A stretch of 64,000 nucleotides of DNA from TMED88 sp964515335. GTDB lineage: Bacteria; Myxococcota_A; UBA9160; UBA4427. The position numbers and the translations under genes were made by a program. The DNA is taken from contig CAZETS010000008.1 in NCBI GenBank assembly GCA_964515335.1, positions 1 to 64,000 on the forward strand, given 5' to 3'. The first letter of the stretch is position 1; every line of letters begins with the position of its first letter. Under the pieces are notes generated by a model, which searched no databases, was not told the DNA's origin, and saw only the letters and a list, made by a program, of their open reading frames with translations. Shown here piece after piece: positions 53,023 to 61,643 of this stretch.

Positions 53023-55008
53023 GTGTGTCATGAATTCCTTCGCCGTACGGCTCGGTGGACGCGAACACACCTTCTATCTTTTCGCGGCGCCGCCACATCG
53101 AGCCGAGCCGCGAGCGTCGCGGTCACCATCGTTCTCGCGACACTCGGCGCGGCTTGCTCGGAGAGCCGGCCGCCGAACGTGCTCGTGATCCTCATCGATG
53201 CACTCAGAGCCGACAGACTGGGCGCCTACGGGTACGAGCGTGACACGTCGCCGACCATCGACGCGCTCGCCAACGAGAGCATCGTCTTCGAGAGCGCCCA
53301 CGCGCAGTCCCCCTGGACGAAGCCCTCCATACCGACCCTCTTTACTTCGCTCTACCCGGTGCAACACGGCGTCTACGAGGGCGAGGCCCACGGGCGCGGA
53401 GGAAGACTCGAATCCGACGTGCTCGCGGACGATCACACCACGATCGCCGAGGTGTTTCGGGATGCCGGGTACGAGACCTTTGCGGTCGTCCACAACGCGC
53501 ATCTCGAGCCCGAGCTCGGACTCGCCCAGGGGTTCGACACCTACGCGTTCGGCCGCGCCGACGCGGCCGAGATCAACAGCCGGTTCCTCACCTTCCTCGA
53601 CGAGAGGTCGGACCGCCCGTTCTTCGCGTACCTCCACTACCTCGATGCCCACTGGCCGTTCCAGCCGGCTCCGCCCCATCGGACGCGCTTCGGGTCGCCC
53701 GCAGCGGAATCGATCTTCGACCGCGACAGCTGGAAGGGCCTGCGTGACCGCGTCAACGACGGCACGATCGAGCTCAGCGACGAGGATCGGCGGCGCCTCG
53801 ACGACCTCCACGACGCAGGCATCACGGAGATCGACGAGCAGTTGGGCGAGCTCGTCGCCGTACTCCGCGAGCGCGGCCTGCTCGACGACACGGTCTTGCT
53901 GATCACCTCCGATCACGGCGAAGAGCTGCTCGACCACGGCCGGGTCGGTCACGGGGGCACGCTGTTTCGCGAGGTGATCGAGATCCCCCTCCTGCTGCGG
54001 CTTCCCGGCGGCGGCGAAGCCGCGCGCCGGCGGGACGTGGCCCGGCTCATCGACGTCTTCCCGACGCTTACCATTCTGGCGGGAATCGAGGCGCCGCCGG
54101 CGCTCGAAGGACGCGACCTGCTCGCGCCGCCGGCTGGACGGCCCGAGCTGGTGGCCGAGACCCGCCACAAGCGCACCTATCGCCTCTCGGTCCGCGACGG
54201 AGACTGGAAGTACGTCCGCACCTACCGGGCCCGCGGCCGCGCCTCCGACAGTTCGCCCAGCGAGCCGTCCCCTCTCTCGGCGGGGATGCGGGTCAAGGTC
54301 AAAGGGCTGTTCCTCGCGGATCGCACGGTCCACGCCGCGAAGGTCTCGTTGAAGGATCCCGGTGACGACGACCTCGAGCTCTCGGGCGCGATCGAATCCG
54401 TCGACGCCGACGCCGAACGAATTCGGATCCACTCCCTCGACGTCGACGTCTCGGAGGCACTCGCCGCACAGGAAGCGGATGCCCCGTTCCCGCTCGGTGC
54501 CGGCGACTTCGTGAAGGTCGAGGGCGCGCTCGACCCTCATGGCACGCTCGTGGCCGACGAGGTCGAGCAGGTTGCGGCGGACGATCGCGACGACGAACTC
54601 GAGGGGATCGTCGAGGGCATCGAGCGGAAGCCCCGGGGCGTCTTCCTCCTCGACCTGGCCGGCTTCCGGGTCAGCGTCGACGACGACACGCGGCTCAAGG
54701 GCTTCGCGCTCGACGTCATCGAGCCGGGGCACCTCGACGCCGTCGAGCAGGGGCCGGATCCCTTCTCGCCGACGCGGCTGCTCTCGCCCCACGCACCCCC
54801 GTTCGACGAGCAGCTCTTCGACCTCGCCTCCGATCCGAACGAGCAGGTCGACCGGATCGCGCAGCCGTCGGCGCCGCTCCCAGAGCTGCGGGCCGCGCTG
54901 GACGCCTGGCTGGGCCGCATGTCGGCCCGACCCGCTGCGATCGCCGAACGGCGGGCGCTGAGCGAAGACACCATCGAAGACCTTCGGGCCCTGGGCTACG
55001 TCGACTAG
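53023..55008 (+). CDS. sulfatase-fold lipoprotein with DUF5666-like insert
   Basis: A 661-residue exported protein, lipobox near residue 45 (VLATLGAACSE). Alkaline phosphatase/sulfatase core: NVLVILIDALRADRLGAYGYE (two metal Asp), DTYAFGR, and TSDHGEELLDHGRVGHGG (Asp-His). Where FGly sulfatases have C-X-P-S-R, this reads TKPSI in SPWTKPSIPTLFTS, so no formylglycine can form; threonine could be the nucleophile, as in phosphotransferase members. Between WKYVRTYRA and LFDLASDPNEQVD, about residues 420-565, lies an extra beta-rich block (KVKGLFLADRTVHAAKVSL, SGAIESVDADAERIRIHSL, FVKVEGALDPHGTLVADEV) resembling DUF5666. GTG start. Stop overlaps the next gene's stop as CTAG. Confidence 0.75.
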   Translation: MCHEFLRRTARWTRTHLLSFRGAATSSRAASVAVTIVLATLGAACSESRPPNVLVILIDALRADRLGAYGYERDTSPTIDALANESIVFESAHAQSPWTKPSIPTLFTSLYPVQHGVYEGEAHGRGGRLESDVLADDHTTIAEVFRDAGYETFAVVHNAHLEPELGLAQGFDTYAFGRADAAEINSRFLTFLDERSDRPFFAYLHYLDAHWPFQPAPPHRTRFGSPAAESIFDRDSWKGLRDRVNDGTIELSDEDRRRLDDLHDAGITEIDEQLGELVAVLRERGLLDDTVLLITSDHGEELLDHGRVGHGGTLFREVIEIPLLLRLPGGGEAARRRDVARLIDVFPTLTILAGIEAPPALEGRDLLAPPAGRPELVAETRHKRTYRLSVRDGDWKYVRTYRARGRASDSSPSEPSPLSAGMRVKVKGLFLADRTVHAAKVSLKDPGDDDLELSGAIESVDADAERIRIHSLDVDVSEALAAQEADAPFPLGAGDFVKVEGALDPHGTLVADEVEQVAADDRDDELEGIVEGIERKPRGVFLLDLAGFRVSVDDDTRLKGFALDVIEPGHLDAVEQGPDPFSPTRLLSPHAPPFDEQLFDLASDPNEQVDRIAQPSAPLPELRAALDAWLGRMSARPAAIAERRALSEDTIEDLRALGYVD

Positions 55009-57356
55009 CAAGGGCGGGAGGCCGCGGCGGCGCGTCGGCGGCTCAGCACCGACAGCAGACCGAGTCCGCCGATCAGCCCACCAACGAGCGTCGGCTCGGG
55101 AAGCTTGATGACGTCGATCACGTCGAGCTCGCTGCCTCCACTTCCGTCGACCGCGTAGACGCGGTCGACGCCGGTGATCCCCATGACGGAATCGAGCGGA
55201 TCGAGATCGACGTAGACGATGGTCGCGAGGTTGCCGTGTGGCGGCAGGTCGAGGGTGTCGAAGTCGGCGCCCTCGAAGCCGCCCGTCATGCTCAGGAAGA
55301 TCAGCTCGCCGATCGCCGCGGTCGCGCCCGCGCGCACCGACGCCACGCGAACGACGACACCGAAGTCGTCGGCCGCCCCGAGCTCCAGGGTGCCCGTCGC
55401 GCGCAGCTGGGTGTCGACGAGCGCGAGCTCGAAGTCGCGGCGGGTCAAGACGTTGGAGAGCCCGCTGTGGAGCTCGCCCGCCCTTCCGAGCGAGTTCGCG
55501 TAGTAGACGCGCTCGAGCGGCGTGAAGCCGCCTGTGGTGGGCACGGGTGCCGCGAAGGTGAACTCGACTGCCTGCACGAGGGTCGATGCCGCGTTCAGGC
55601 TGTTTTCGTAGGTGGCCCTGCCGCTCACGACCTCCGCGGAGCCGAGCACTGTCGACACGAGATCGCCGCCCGTTCCCGGCGCGTTGATGAAGGCAAGAGG
55701 ATTCGTCGGCATGGTGGCGACCAGCGGGCCGACGACCAGCGGGTTCGAGAGGTCGGTCGACGGATCGACGAGCGCCGGCCCGTGGCCGCGTGAGTCACGG
55801 AACGTCGTGCCCAGCTCGTAGCTCATCGCCTGGCCGAGACTGGTCGCCAGGAACTCGTTCGGCACCGCGGCGTCGTCCTGGAACGACTGGCCGGCGACGA
55901 AGGCGGTGGCCTGGTAGGGAAGCAGCAGGGCATCGAGACCGGTCGTCGGATCGATCGACGTGTAGGTGGCCGACGTCGATCCGCTCGGCGTTTCGACGGG
56001 CGGGTCTCCGGCGCCCGATGGAATGGCGTCGATCTGGACGGCAACCGTCTCGATGTAGCCGGCTCCCGTGGTCACGAAAGTCTCGACCTCGACGGGCGGC
56101 TCGACGAGCTGCCGGCCGAGCAGCGGCGAGCTGCCGGCCGCCGCGGCGATCAGCATCGCCGAGGGATTCGAGCTGGGTCCGGGTGTGGACGCGAAGTGCA
56201 TCCCGAAGTTCCCGCCGATGTTGGCGGCGAGGACGCCGGGCCACGCGAGCGTGTCGGTCAACACCACCGTCGCCTGGCGGCTCGGGGCGGCCACTGACAG
56301 CCGTGCGGGGTCGGTGGTCGAAGGCGCGTACCCCGGCGTCGGGAAGAACGGTCCGAGGTTGTCGACCGTCAAGTAGGCGGTGATCGAATCGAGAGCCGGA
56401 TCCTCGTTGCCGGGTATGGGGTCCTCGCTGGTCTTGACGTGGTCGACGAAGACGCGCTGGTAACCGTCGGCGGTCTCCTGCACCTGCGGGACGAGCAGGC
56501 TGTAGACGCCCCCGAGCGGCAGGACGAACTCGAGGTCGATGTTGTCGCCGGTGGGCGGCTGGTAGGGCTGGAGTTCGGGCAGGAAATCCTGGTCGTCGTT
56601 GGCCGCGAACGCATCGAACAGACTCGAAACCCCCAGCGGCGTGCCCGTGGCCAGGTTCGGGAACGAGTTGCACGGCCCGGGATCGGTCTGGCCGCAGAGC
56701 GACGCATATCCCGGAGCGTCGCGGTCGACGAGCAGGAAGACCCCCGACCCCTGCTCGATCTTGCCCGTCACGGGGTCGGAGACCGTGTCGATGTGCGAGA
56801 TCGCGAGGGGAACGGGGAAGTTCGTGGTGCCCGAGAACTGCGCGCCGTTGATCGCAATGAACGTGAAGTCGGTCGTCGAAGTGACACCGCCGTTGATCAG
56901 GGCCAGTCGGGTATTGGGCGTTCCGGCCAGATCGGTCGGCGGATTGCCCACGTAGTCGACCCAGCCGAGCACCACGACGCCGCTCGAAGGTCGGGGAAGG
57001 CCCGTGAGCCCGTTGCTCGGATCGAGATCGAAGGTCGGCAGGTCGATCCGATAGTTGACGAGCGCGTGCCCCGGACTCGTCGAATCCCCCTCGACGTCGT
57101 AGAACGTGACGTTCAGAGCGTCCTTGTTCAGGCCGGGCGCCAGGTCGGCCAGGGTCGGCAGGTAGATCTCGATGAACTCCTGGTGGGGGTCGGCCGGATT
57201 GCGGCCGACCGGACCACCCAGGCTCGGCGGCTCCTGATAGACCTCGGTGATCACCGGATGGTCGGGCGCCTGGGCGGCGGCCGGCCCACCGACCAGCACC
57301 GCGACCGCGGCTGCAACGACCGCACCAAGCCTTCGCTTCCCCATCGCCTCCGACAC
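55005..57356 (-). CDS. PEP-CTERM sorting-domain protein with N-terminal lamin-tail-like domain
   Basis: A 783-residue exported protein. Signal peptide to about 29 (LGAVVAAAVAVLVGGPAAAQA). Residues about 35-150 resemble a lamin-tail domain (VITEVYQEPPSLGG...HQEFIEIYLP). The long middle is beta-rich, with few charged residues. The C terminus is a PEP-CTERM signal: LPEPTLVGGLIGGLGLLSVLSRRRAAA, i.e. PEP, a membrane helix and an Arg cluster, recognised by an exosortase. No exosortase lies in the window. The start is GTG 57356 or ATG 57344. A sigma-54 promoter lies 62 bases upstream. Confidence 0.85.
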   Translation of the reverse strand: MSEAMGKRRLGAVVAAAVAVLVGGPAAAQAPDHPVITEVYQEPPSLGGPVGRNPADPHQEFIEIYLPTLADLAPGLNKDALNVTFYDVEGDSTSPGHALVNYRIDLPTFDLDPSNGLTGLPRPSSGVVVLGWVDYVGNPPTDLAGTPNTRLALINGGVTSTTDFTFIAINGAQFSGTTNFPVPLAISHIDTVSDPVTGKIEQGSGVFLLVDRDAPGYASLCGQTDPGPCNSFPNLATGTPLGVSSLFDAFAANDDQDFLPELQPYQPPTGDNIDLEFVLPLGGVYSLLVPQVQETADGYQRVFVDHVKTSEDPIPGNEDPALDSITAYLTVDNLGPFFPTPGYAPSTTDPARLSVAAPSRQATVVLTDTLAWPGVLAANIGGNFGMHFASTPGPSSNPSAMLIAAAAGSSPLLGRQLVEPPVEVETFVTTGAGYIETVAVQIDAIPSGAGDPPVETPSGSTSATYTSIDPTTGLDALLLPYQATAFVAGQSFQDDAAVPNEFLATSLGQAMSYELGTTFRDSRGHGPALVDPSTDLSNPLVVGPLVATMPTNPLAFINAPGTGGDLVSTVLGSAEVVSGRATYENSLNAASTLVQAVEFTFAAPVPTTGGFTPLERVYYANSLGRAGELHSGLSNVLTRRDFELALVDTQLRATGTLELGAADDFGVVVRVASVRAGATAAIGELIFLSMTGGFEGADFDTLDLPPHGNLATIVYVDLDPLDSVMGITGVDRVYAVDGSGGSELDVIDVIKLPEPTLVGGLIGGLGLLSVLSRRRAAAASRPC

Positions 57357-57418
57357 CTGCTCTCGTCCCAGGACGCCTTTTTCTCTGTTTCCCTGCTGTT
57401 TCTTCTCTAGTTGTCGGT

Positions 57419-57434
57419 TGCAACAGACATGCCG
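57419..57434 (-). promoter_or_regulatory. sigma-54 promoter CGGCATGTCTGTTGCA
   Basis: On the minus strand, GG and GC dinucleotides at the -24/-12 positions are separated as in the consensus TGGCACG-N4-TTGCW; 12 of the 16 positions do not need to match and the invariant GG and TTGCA do. Upstream of the PEP-CTERM gene. Confidence 0.6.
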
Positions 57435-57494
57435 ATGTCATCAGCCGTATCGCGCCCCGAGGCGCCGCTAGCCCTGCATGAGCCCCCTTGCCCC

Positions 57495-57528
57495 GGGGGA
57501 TTTGGCCGGGAGCGGGGGAAATCCCCCG
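57495..57528. promoter_or_regulatory. shared upstream activator site: GGGGGATTT plus palindrome CGGGGGAAATCCCCCG
   Basis: A perfect palindrome (57513-57528, 7-base arms around AA) next to a related GGGGGATTT half site (57495-57503). It sits between the two divergent sigma-54 promoters, about 50 bases from the plus one and 60-80 from the minus one, where an enhancer-binding protein would act. Confidence 0.55.
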
Positions 57529-57577
57529 GCCCGCGGTGACAGGACACGCCGAGACCGCAGGGAGACGCTCGGCGGGG

Positions 57578-57593
57578 TGGCATTTCGCTTGCA
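57578..57593 (+). promoter_or_regulatory. sigma-54 promoter TGGCATTTCGCTTGCA
   Basis: TGGCA, 6-base spacer, TTGCA with the exact 16-base register of the sigma-54 consensus. The transcript would start near 57604, too close to the ATG at 57606 but suiting the ATG at 57636. Confidence 0.7.
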
Positions 57594-57635
57594 ACATCAC
57601 GGTTCATGCCTCGACCCACGAGGCCGCCCACACCG

Positions 57636-59333
57636 ATGAACCTCCTCCTCTGCCGGCTCCTCCTGATCGCGATCCTGATCGCGACGTCCTCGGCCACCGC
57701 CCAGACGGGCAATGTCCAGGCCGAGCCCGCGGCCGGCGGCGACCCGCGTAGCGCCGCCCGCCACCTGGCCCGCCGCCAGCTCGAACTGACGCGCGGCGAG
57801 AAGACGCTGATCGCCCGACCCGACCGGCAGCGCCCCGCCCACCCCATCACGCTCCCGCTCTTCGGGCGACCGCTCACGCTCGGTGGCCGGCTCACGGTGC
57901 TCGGCCGCTACGACCACAGCAAGCTCCTCGACTTCGACTACACGGACCTCGACAACAGGGACATCGATGGCGACGGCGATCTGACGGAGATCGAGGACGT
58001 GGCTCGCGGCAAGACGCCGCGCGACGACCAGCTGCGCTTCAACATGGGCATGCAGGCGGACCTCTTCTACCCGATCACCCCGCAGCTCGCCTTCTACGCC
58101 GAGATGCGTGCCTTCTACCGATCCCTCGTCTGGGCGGACCAGAAGGCGACGAACGATCTATGGCTCATTCAGCGCGGCGAACTCTGGCTGTACGCCGGCC
58201 GGATCCTCGACACGCCGCTCGGCCTCCAGGTCGGCCGGCAGCGGTACTTCGACGAGCGCGAGTGGTGGTGGGACGAGAATCTCGACTCGATCCGGATCCG
58301 GTTCGACTGGCCGACCTTCCATGCCCAGATCGGGCTCGCCAAGGAGCTGCTGCCGGTGTTGCTGGACGGGAACGGCATCGAGCCCGAGGACCAGGACGTG
58401 GTCCGGATCCTCGGAGTGGCCCGTTGGCAATGGGCGAAACGTCAGCAGCTCGGGCTGTACTTCCTCCACGCGCAGGACGGCTCGAGCCATCAGCCGCTGA
58501 TCGTCTCACGGCCCCACCCCACACTTCCCTGTGTGCCGGATGACGAGATGCCGCCGAACCTTCCGCCAGATTTGCGAGAGTTCTTGCAGAGCGGTTGCCC
58601 ACCGCCCGTGCCGCTGGCCGGATTCGAGGACGACAGCGATGCGGACCTCACCTGGGTCGGCATCTCGAGTTCGGGTCGCATCAAGGCCCGCGGGCTCGGG
58701 CGCTTCGACTACTGGCTCGATGTTGCGGGGCTGTGGGGACGCGAGCGCCTCACCGACTATTCGGGCCCGACGGGGCAGCGTGTCGTCGGCGCCATCGACC
58801 GGCACACAGTCGGCGGCTTCGGGCTCGACGTGGGCGCAACCTGGCAGCTTCCGTTGCCACTCCGGCCCTACCTGACCGCTGGGTTCGCGTACGGTTCGGG
58901 AAACCCGGGCATGACGGAGAACGCGGACACCGGATTCCGGCAGACGGGGATGCAGGACAACAACGACCGGTTCAGGGGCGTCGTCAGCTTCCGCTACTAC
59001 GGTGAGCTGCTCTCTCCGGATCTATCGAACCTGCAGGTGGTAACGCTCGGGCTCGGCACGCGGTTCCTCTCACGCAGCTCGATCGACTTCCTCTACCACC
59101 GCTACCGGCAGCCCCACGCCGCCCCGTTCCTGCGCGACGTCGACTTCAAGCGCGATCCCACCGGTCTCGATGGAGACATCGGAGAGGAGTGGGACCTGAT
59201 CGTCGGAATCGAGAACTTCCAGCCGGTCGAGTTCAAGCTGGTCGGCGCGATCTTCCGGACCGGGCGGGCTTTCGCTCCCGAGCAGGGGCAGCTGTCCTAT
59301 CTGGCTTCGCTGCGGATCCGCTTCAACTTCTAG
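57636..59333 (+). CDS. AlgE-like outer-membrane exporter (alginate export family)
   Basis: About 565 residues from ATG 57636 (MNLLLCRLLLIAILIATSSATAQ is the signal peptide). Then the alginate-export-type barrel: LFGRPLTLGGRLTVLGRYDHSKLLDFDYTD, QLRFNMGMQADLFYPITPQLAFYAEMRAFYRSL, and GRQRYFDEREWWWDENLDSIRIRFDWP, a signature of this family, ending in a barrel strand LSYLASLRIRFNF. It probably lets an anionic exopolysaccharide cross the outer membrane. Driven by a sigma-54 promoter; neighbour of a PEP-CTERM gene and of a glycan gene run. Its stop overlaps the phosphotransferase stop by 11 bases (convergent). Confidence 0.8.
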   Translation: MNLLLCRLLLIAILIATSSATAQTGNVQAEPAAGGDPRSAARHLARRQLELTRGEKTLIARPDRQRPAHPITLPLFGRPLTLGGRLTVLGRYDHSKLLDFDYTDLDNRDIDGDGDLTEIEDVARGKTPRDDQLRFNMGMQADLFYPITPQLAFYAEMRAFYRSLVWADQKATNDLWLIQRGELWLYAGRILDTPLGLQVGRQRYFDEREWWWDENLDSIRIRFDWPTFHAQIGLAKELLPVLLDGNGIEPEDQDVVRILGVARWQWAKRQQLGLYFLHAQDGSSHQPLIVSRPHPTLPCVPDDEMPPNLPPDLREFLQSGCPPPVPLAGFEDDSDADLTWVGISSSGRIKARGLGRFDYWLDVAGLWGRERLTDYSGPTGQRVVGAIDRHTVGGFGLDVGATWQLPLPLRPYLTAGFAYGSGNPGMTENADTGFRQTGMQDNNDRFRGVVSFRYYGELLSPDLSNLQVVTLGLGTRFLSRSSIDFLYHRYRQPHAAPFLRDVDFKRDPTGLDGDIGEEWDLIVGIENFQPVEFKLVGAIFRTGRAFAPEQGQLSYLASLRIRFNF

Positions 59334-60351
59334 CGCCAGGCCTGGCTCGGCCCGAGGTGCCGAGGGCCTGCTCGCAGTACGCGAGGATCGCCTCGGTGGC
59401 GTGGGATCGGCCCGGGATCACCATGCTGAGCTGGATGTGGCGAGCAAGGCTGAGGATCCTGTGGGCCTCGATGGCGGCCAGAGAGACTTCGTTCGTCGCC
59501 GCCAGGTAGGCTTGCTCGAACGCCGCCTCGAGAAGCGCGTAGCGGTCGGACGTTCCGTAGCGCCGCAGGGACAGCTCCGTCAGATGCGCGGAGAAGTTGC
59601 CGACGTCGAGCGCCGGGTCGCCCCGTGCGTAGAGGTCGAGGTCGAGCAGCGTGTACCGCGGCCCATCGACGAGAATCTGGTCGAAGTAGAAGTCGCGATG
59701 GATCCCGCACTGCGGCGAGGGCGAGAGCGAGCCGGCCAGCTCCTTGCATGCCTCCAGGACCGCAGCGATGCGTCCGGCGAGCTGCTGAGCGATGTGAGCG
59801 GCATCGGCGAGGCGTTGGTCGAGGATGCCGAGCTCGTCCGCCATGTCGTGCGAGCGAGACGGCTCGACGGGAGCGGCATGCAGCCGGTGGAGGCTCGAGG
59901 CGACGCCCGCCATGACCGCGGCGGCGTCGGGCCCTTCGATGGCCTCGCCGACCGGACGGCCGCGCCCGCCCGCCTGCAGGGTCATGTTCAGCGACGGAAC
60001 GATACCGAGCGCCGCAGGCACCTCGACGATGCTGCCCGAGGAGTGCTCGAGTCCGGCCTGCCGCAGGTCGCCGTGCAGGCGGTGCGTGCGGCGGTCGGGT
60101 CCGCGAGCCCGGATCTTCGCGTACACGCAGCGCTCGACCGGGCATGCGAACACGTAGCGGATCACCGCTCGGCGCCCGGGCTTGTGTCGCACGAGCTCGA
60201 CGTCGACGAGGTCCGGGAGCGAAGTCGTCTGCCTCGATACGACCGGGCCGACCGTGCGGCGGGCCAGCTGCCGGTCCATCGCCTCGTGGAGCCAGGGCAT
60301 GCCCGGGTCGGCGATGCGCAGCATGGCCTTCGGCTGCATTCCGGCGGTCAT
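59323..60351 (-). CDS. APH-fold phosphotransferase, Brenner Asn replaced
   Basis: About 342 residues from ATG 60351 (MTAGMQPKAMLRIADP). The kinase-like APH fold: a two-lobed protein with the catalytic segment CGIHRDFYFDQILVDGPRYTLLDLDLYARGDPALDVGNFSAHL. The Asp in HRD is the catalytic base and LLDLD supplies the magnesium Asp. In the usual HGDxxxxN, Gly is Arg and Asn is Gln here. It overlaps the upstream phosphotransferase as ATGA. The substrate is probably a sugar or glycolipid hydroxyl, given the exopolysaccharide neighbours; not known. Confidence 0.75.
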   Translation of the reverse strand: MTAGMQPKAMLRIADPGMPWLHEAMDRQLARRTVGPVVSRQTTSLPDLVDVELVRHKPGRRAVIRYVFACPVERCVYAKIRARGPDRRTHRLHGDLRQAGLEHSSGSIVEVPAALGIVPSLNMTLQAGGRGRPVGEAIEGPDAAAVMAGVASSLHRLHAAPVEPSRSHDMADELGILDQRLADAAHIAQQLAGRIAAVLEACKELAGSLSPSPQCGIHRDFYFDQILVDGPRYTLLDLDLYARGDPALDVGNFSAHLTELSLRRYGTSDRYALLEAAFEQAYLAATNEVSLAAIEAHRILSLARHIQLSMVIPGRSHATEAILAYCEQALGTSGRARPGARS

Positions 60352-61643
60352 CGGAGACCGCCGGGCGACGCGAGCAGCTCTTCGACTCGCGTGACGATCT
60401 CTTCGGTCTCTCGCGCCCAATCGGGGCGATTCAGCCTAAACGGGTGATGGGCGAGCCGCAGCAGGCCTTCCGCAACGAAGTCCCGGGTGGAGTCGACGGA
60501 GCGACCCGCGGTGCGCTGATAGCCTTCGAGCAACGTGCCGACCAGCTCGTCGAACGACTCGAGGGGCCGGCCCAGCAGCCGATCCCTTTCGAGATGGGCG
60601 ATGAAGAGGCCGAGATCCTCGCCGGCGTCGCCAAGCACCGCGTCGTCGAGATCGACGATGCCGATCCGGTCATCCATCACGATCGCCTGCTTGTCGTAGA
60701 AGTCTCCGTGGATCGGCGTCCCACTGCACTCCCGCTCGGCGCCGCGTGCCGCAAGACACCCGGCCAGGCGGATCGCACGGTCGCGGAGCCTGGGCACGAG
60801 GAAGCCCAGCGTCTCGGCGAGCGGCCGCAGCGCGGCGGCCCGTGCGGCCCGGCGTCTCGGCCGCAGAGCACCGCCGTCCTGGGCGTGGAGTTCGGCGAGC
60901 GCGGCGCCCACCCGAGCGAGGGAGGGCGGACCGACGACCTCGTCGATCGATCGCCGCAGTGCGACGCCACCGAGCCAGCCGTGCGCGGTGATTCGATGCC
61001 GCTTCGAACCGCGCCGCCGCGGCGGCACCACGAGCACATCTCGCGACTCGAACGTCCTTGCCGCCTCTCGCGCGCGAAGGTGTCGCTCCGCCAGATGGAA
61101 CTTCAGCACGACGTCGCCTTCGCCCGATTCGGTCGAGCGTACGCGCGCCACGTACCGCCTCTCGGGCTTGTAGGCCAGCGTCTCGAGGTCGATGGGTTCC
61201 TCGGGCAGGCTGCGGCCCAGCGCGCGACCCAGCAGCCGACTCCTCTCGGCGGGCACAGCGAGGCGCGCCAGCACACTCAGCTTGGCGTCGTCGGGGAACG
61301 AATAGACGACGACGCCGAGCGACGGGGACAGAATCCGCGGCAGCAGGCCGCCTGCAGTGCGCGGACGGTCTTGCGCGGCCTTCTCGAGCTTGATGGCGGC
61401 GTCGGCGCCGTGGGCCTTGGCGTAGAGGAGCGGCCCGCCTTCGCTCCCGGGTCGCCGGTAGGCGGCGAGGCAGTTGGTTCCGGGCTTGTAGCGCAGATAC
61501 ATGAGCTCCAGACGTCCCGGGTCGGCGCCGCCGCACTCCTCGATGGCCGCCTCGAGTGCGAGGGGATCGAGGAGGTGGCCCAGGCCCGGTAGCCCGGCAT
61601 CGCGCCTCACCAGCTCGATGTCAGCCGGCGATCGCATCTTCAT
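60348..61643 (-). CDS. APH-fold phosphotransferase
   Basis: 431 residues. The same fold as the next gene, with catalytic IHGDFYDKQAIVMDDRIGIVDLDDAVLGDAGEDLGLFIAHLERD; HGD is intact and the magnesium Asp lies in IVDLDD, while the Brenner Asn is Gln. The N-terminal half (LMYLRYKPGTNCLAAYRRPG, LYAKAHGADAAIKLEKA) is the ATP lobe, with the Lys of AKAH probably binding ATP. Its start overlaps the ABC transporter stop by 17-23 bases, so the gene run is one operon. The paralogue pair probably phosphorylates two related glycan intermediates. Confidence 0.75.
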   Translation of the reverse strand: MKMRSPADIELVRRDAGLPGLGHLLDPLALEAAIEECGGADPGRLELMYLRYKPGTNCLAAYRRPGSEGGPLLYAKAHGADAAIKLEKAAQDRPRTAGGLLPRILSPSLGVVVYSFPDDAKLSVLARLAVPAERSRLLGRALGRSLPEEPIDLETLAYKPERRYVARVRSTESGEGDVVLKFHLAERHLRAREAARTFESRDVLVVPPRRRGSKRHRITAHGWLGGVALRRSIDEVVGPPSLARVGAALAELHAQDGGALRPRRRAARAAALRPLAETLGFLVPRLRDRAIRLAGCLAARGAERECSGTPIHGDFYDKQAIVMDDRIGIVDLDDAVLGDAGEDLGLFIAHLERDRLLGRPLESFDELVGTLLEGYQRTAGRSVDSTRDFVAEGLLRLAHHPFRLNRPDWARETEEIVTRVEELLASPGGLR

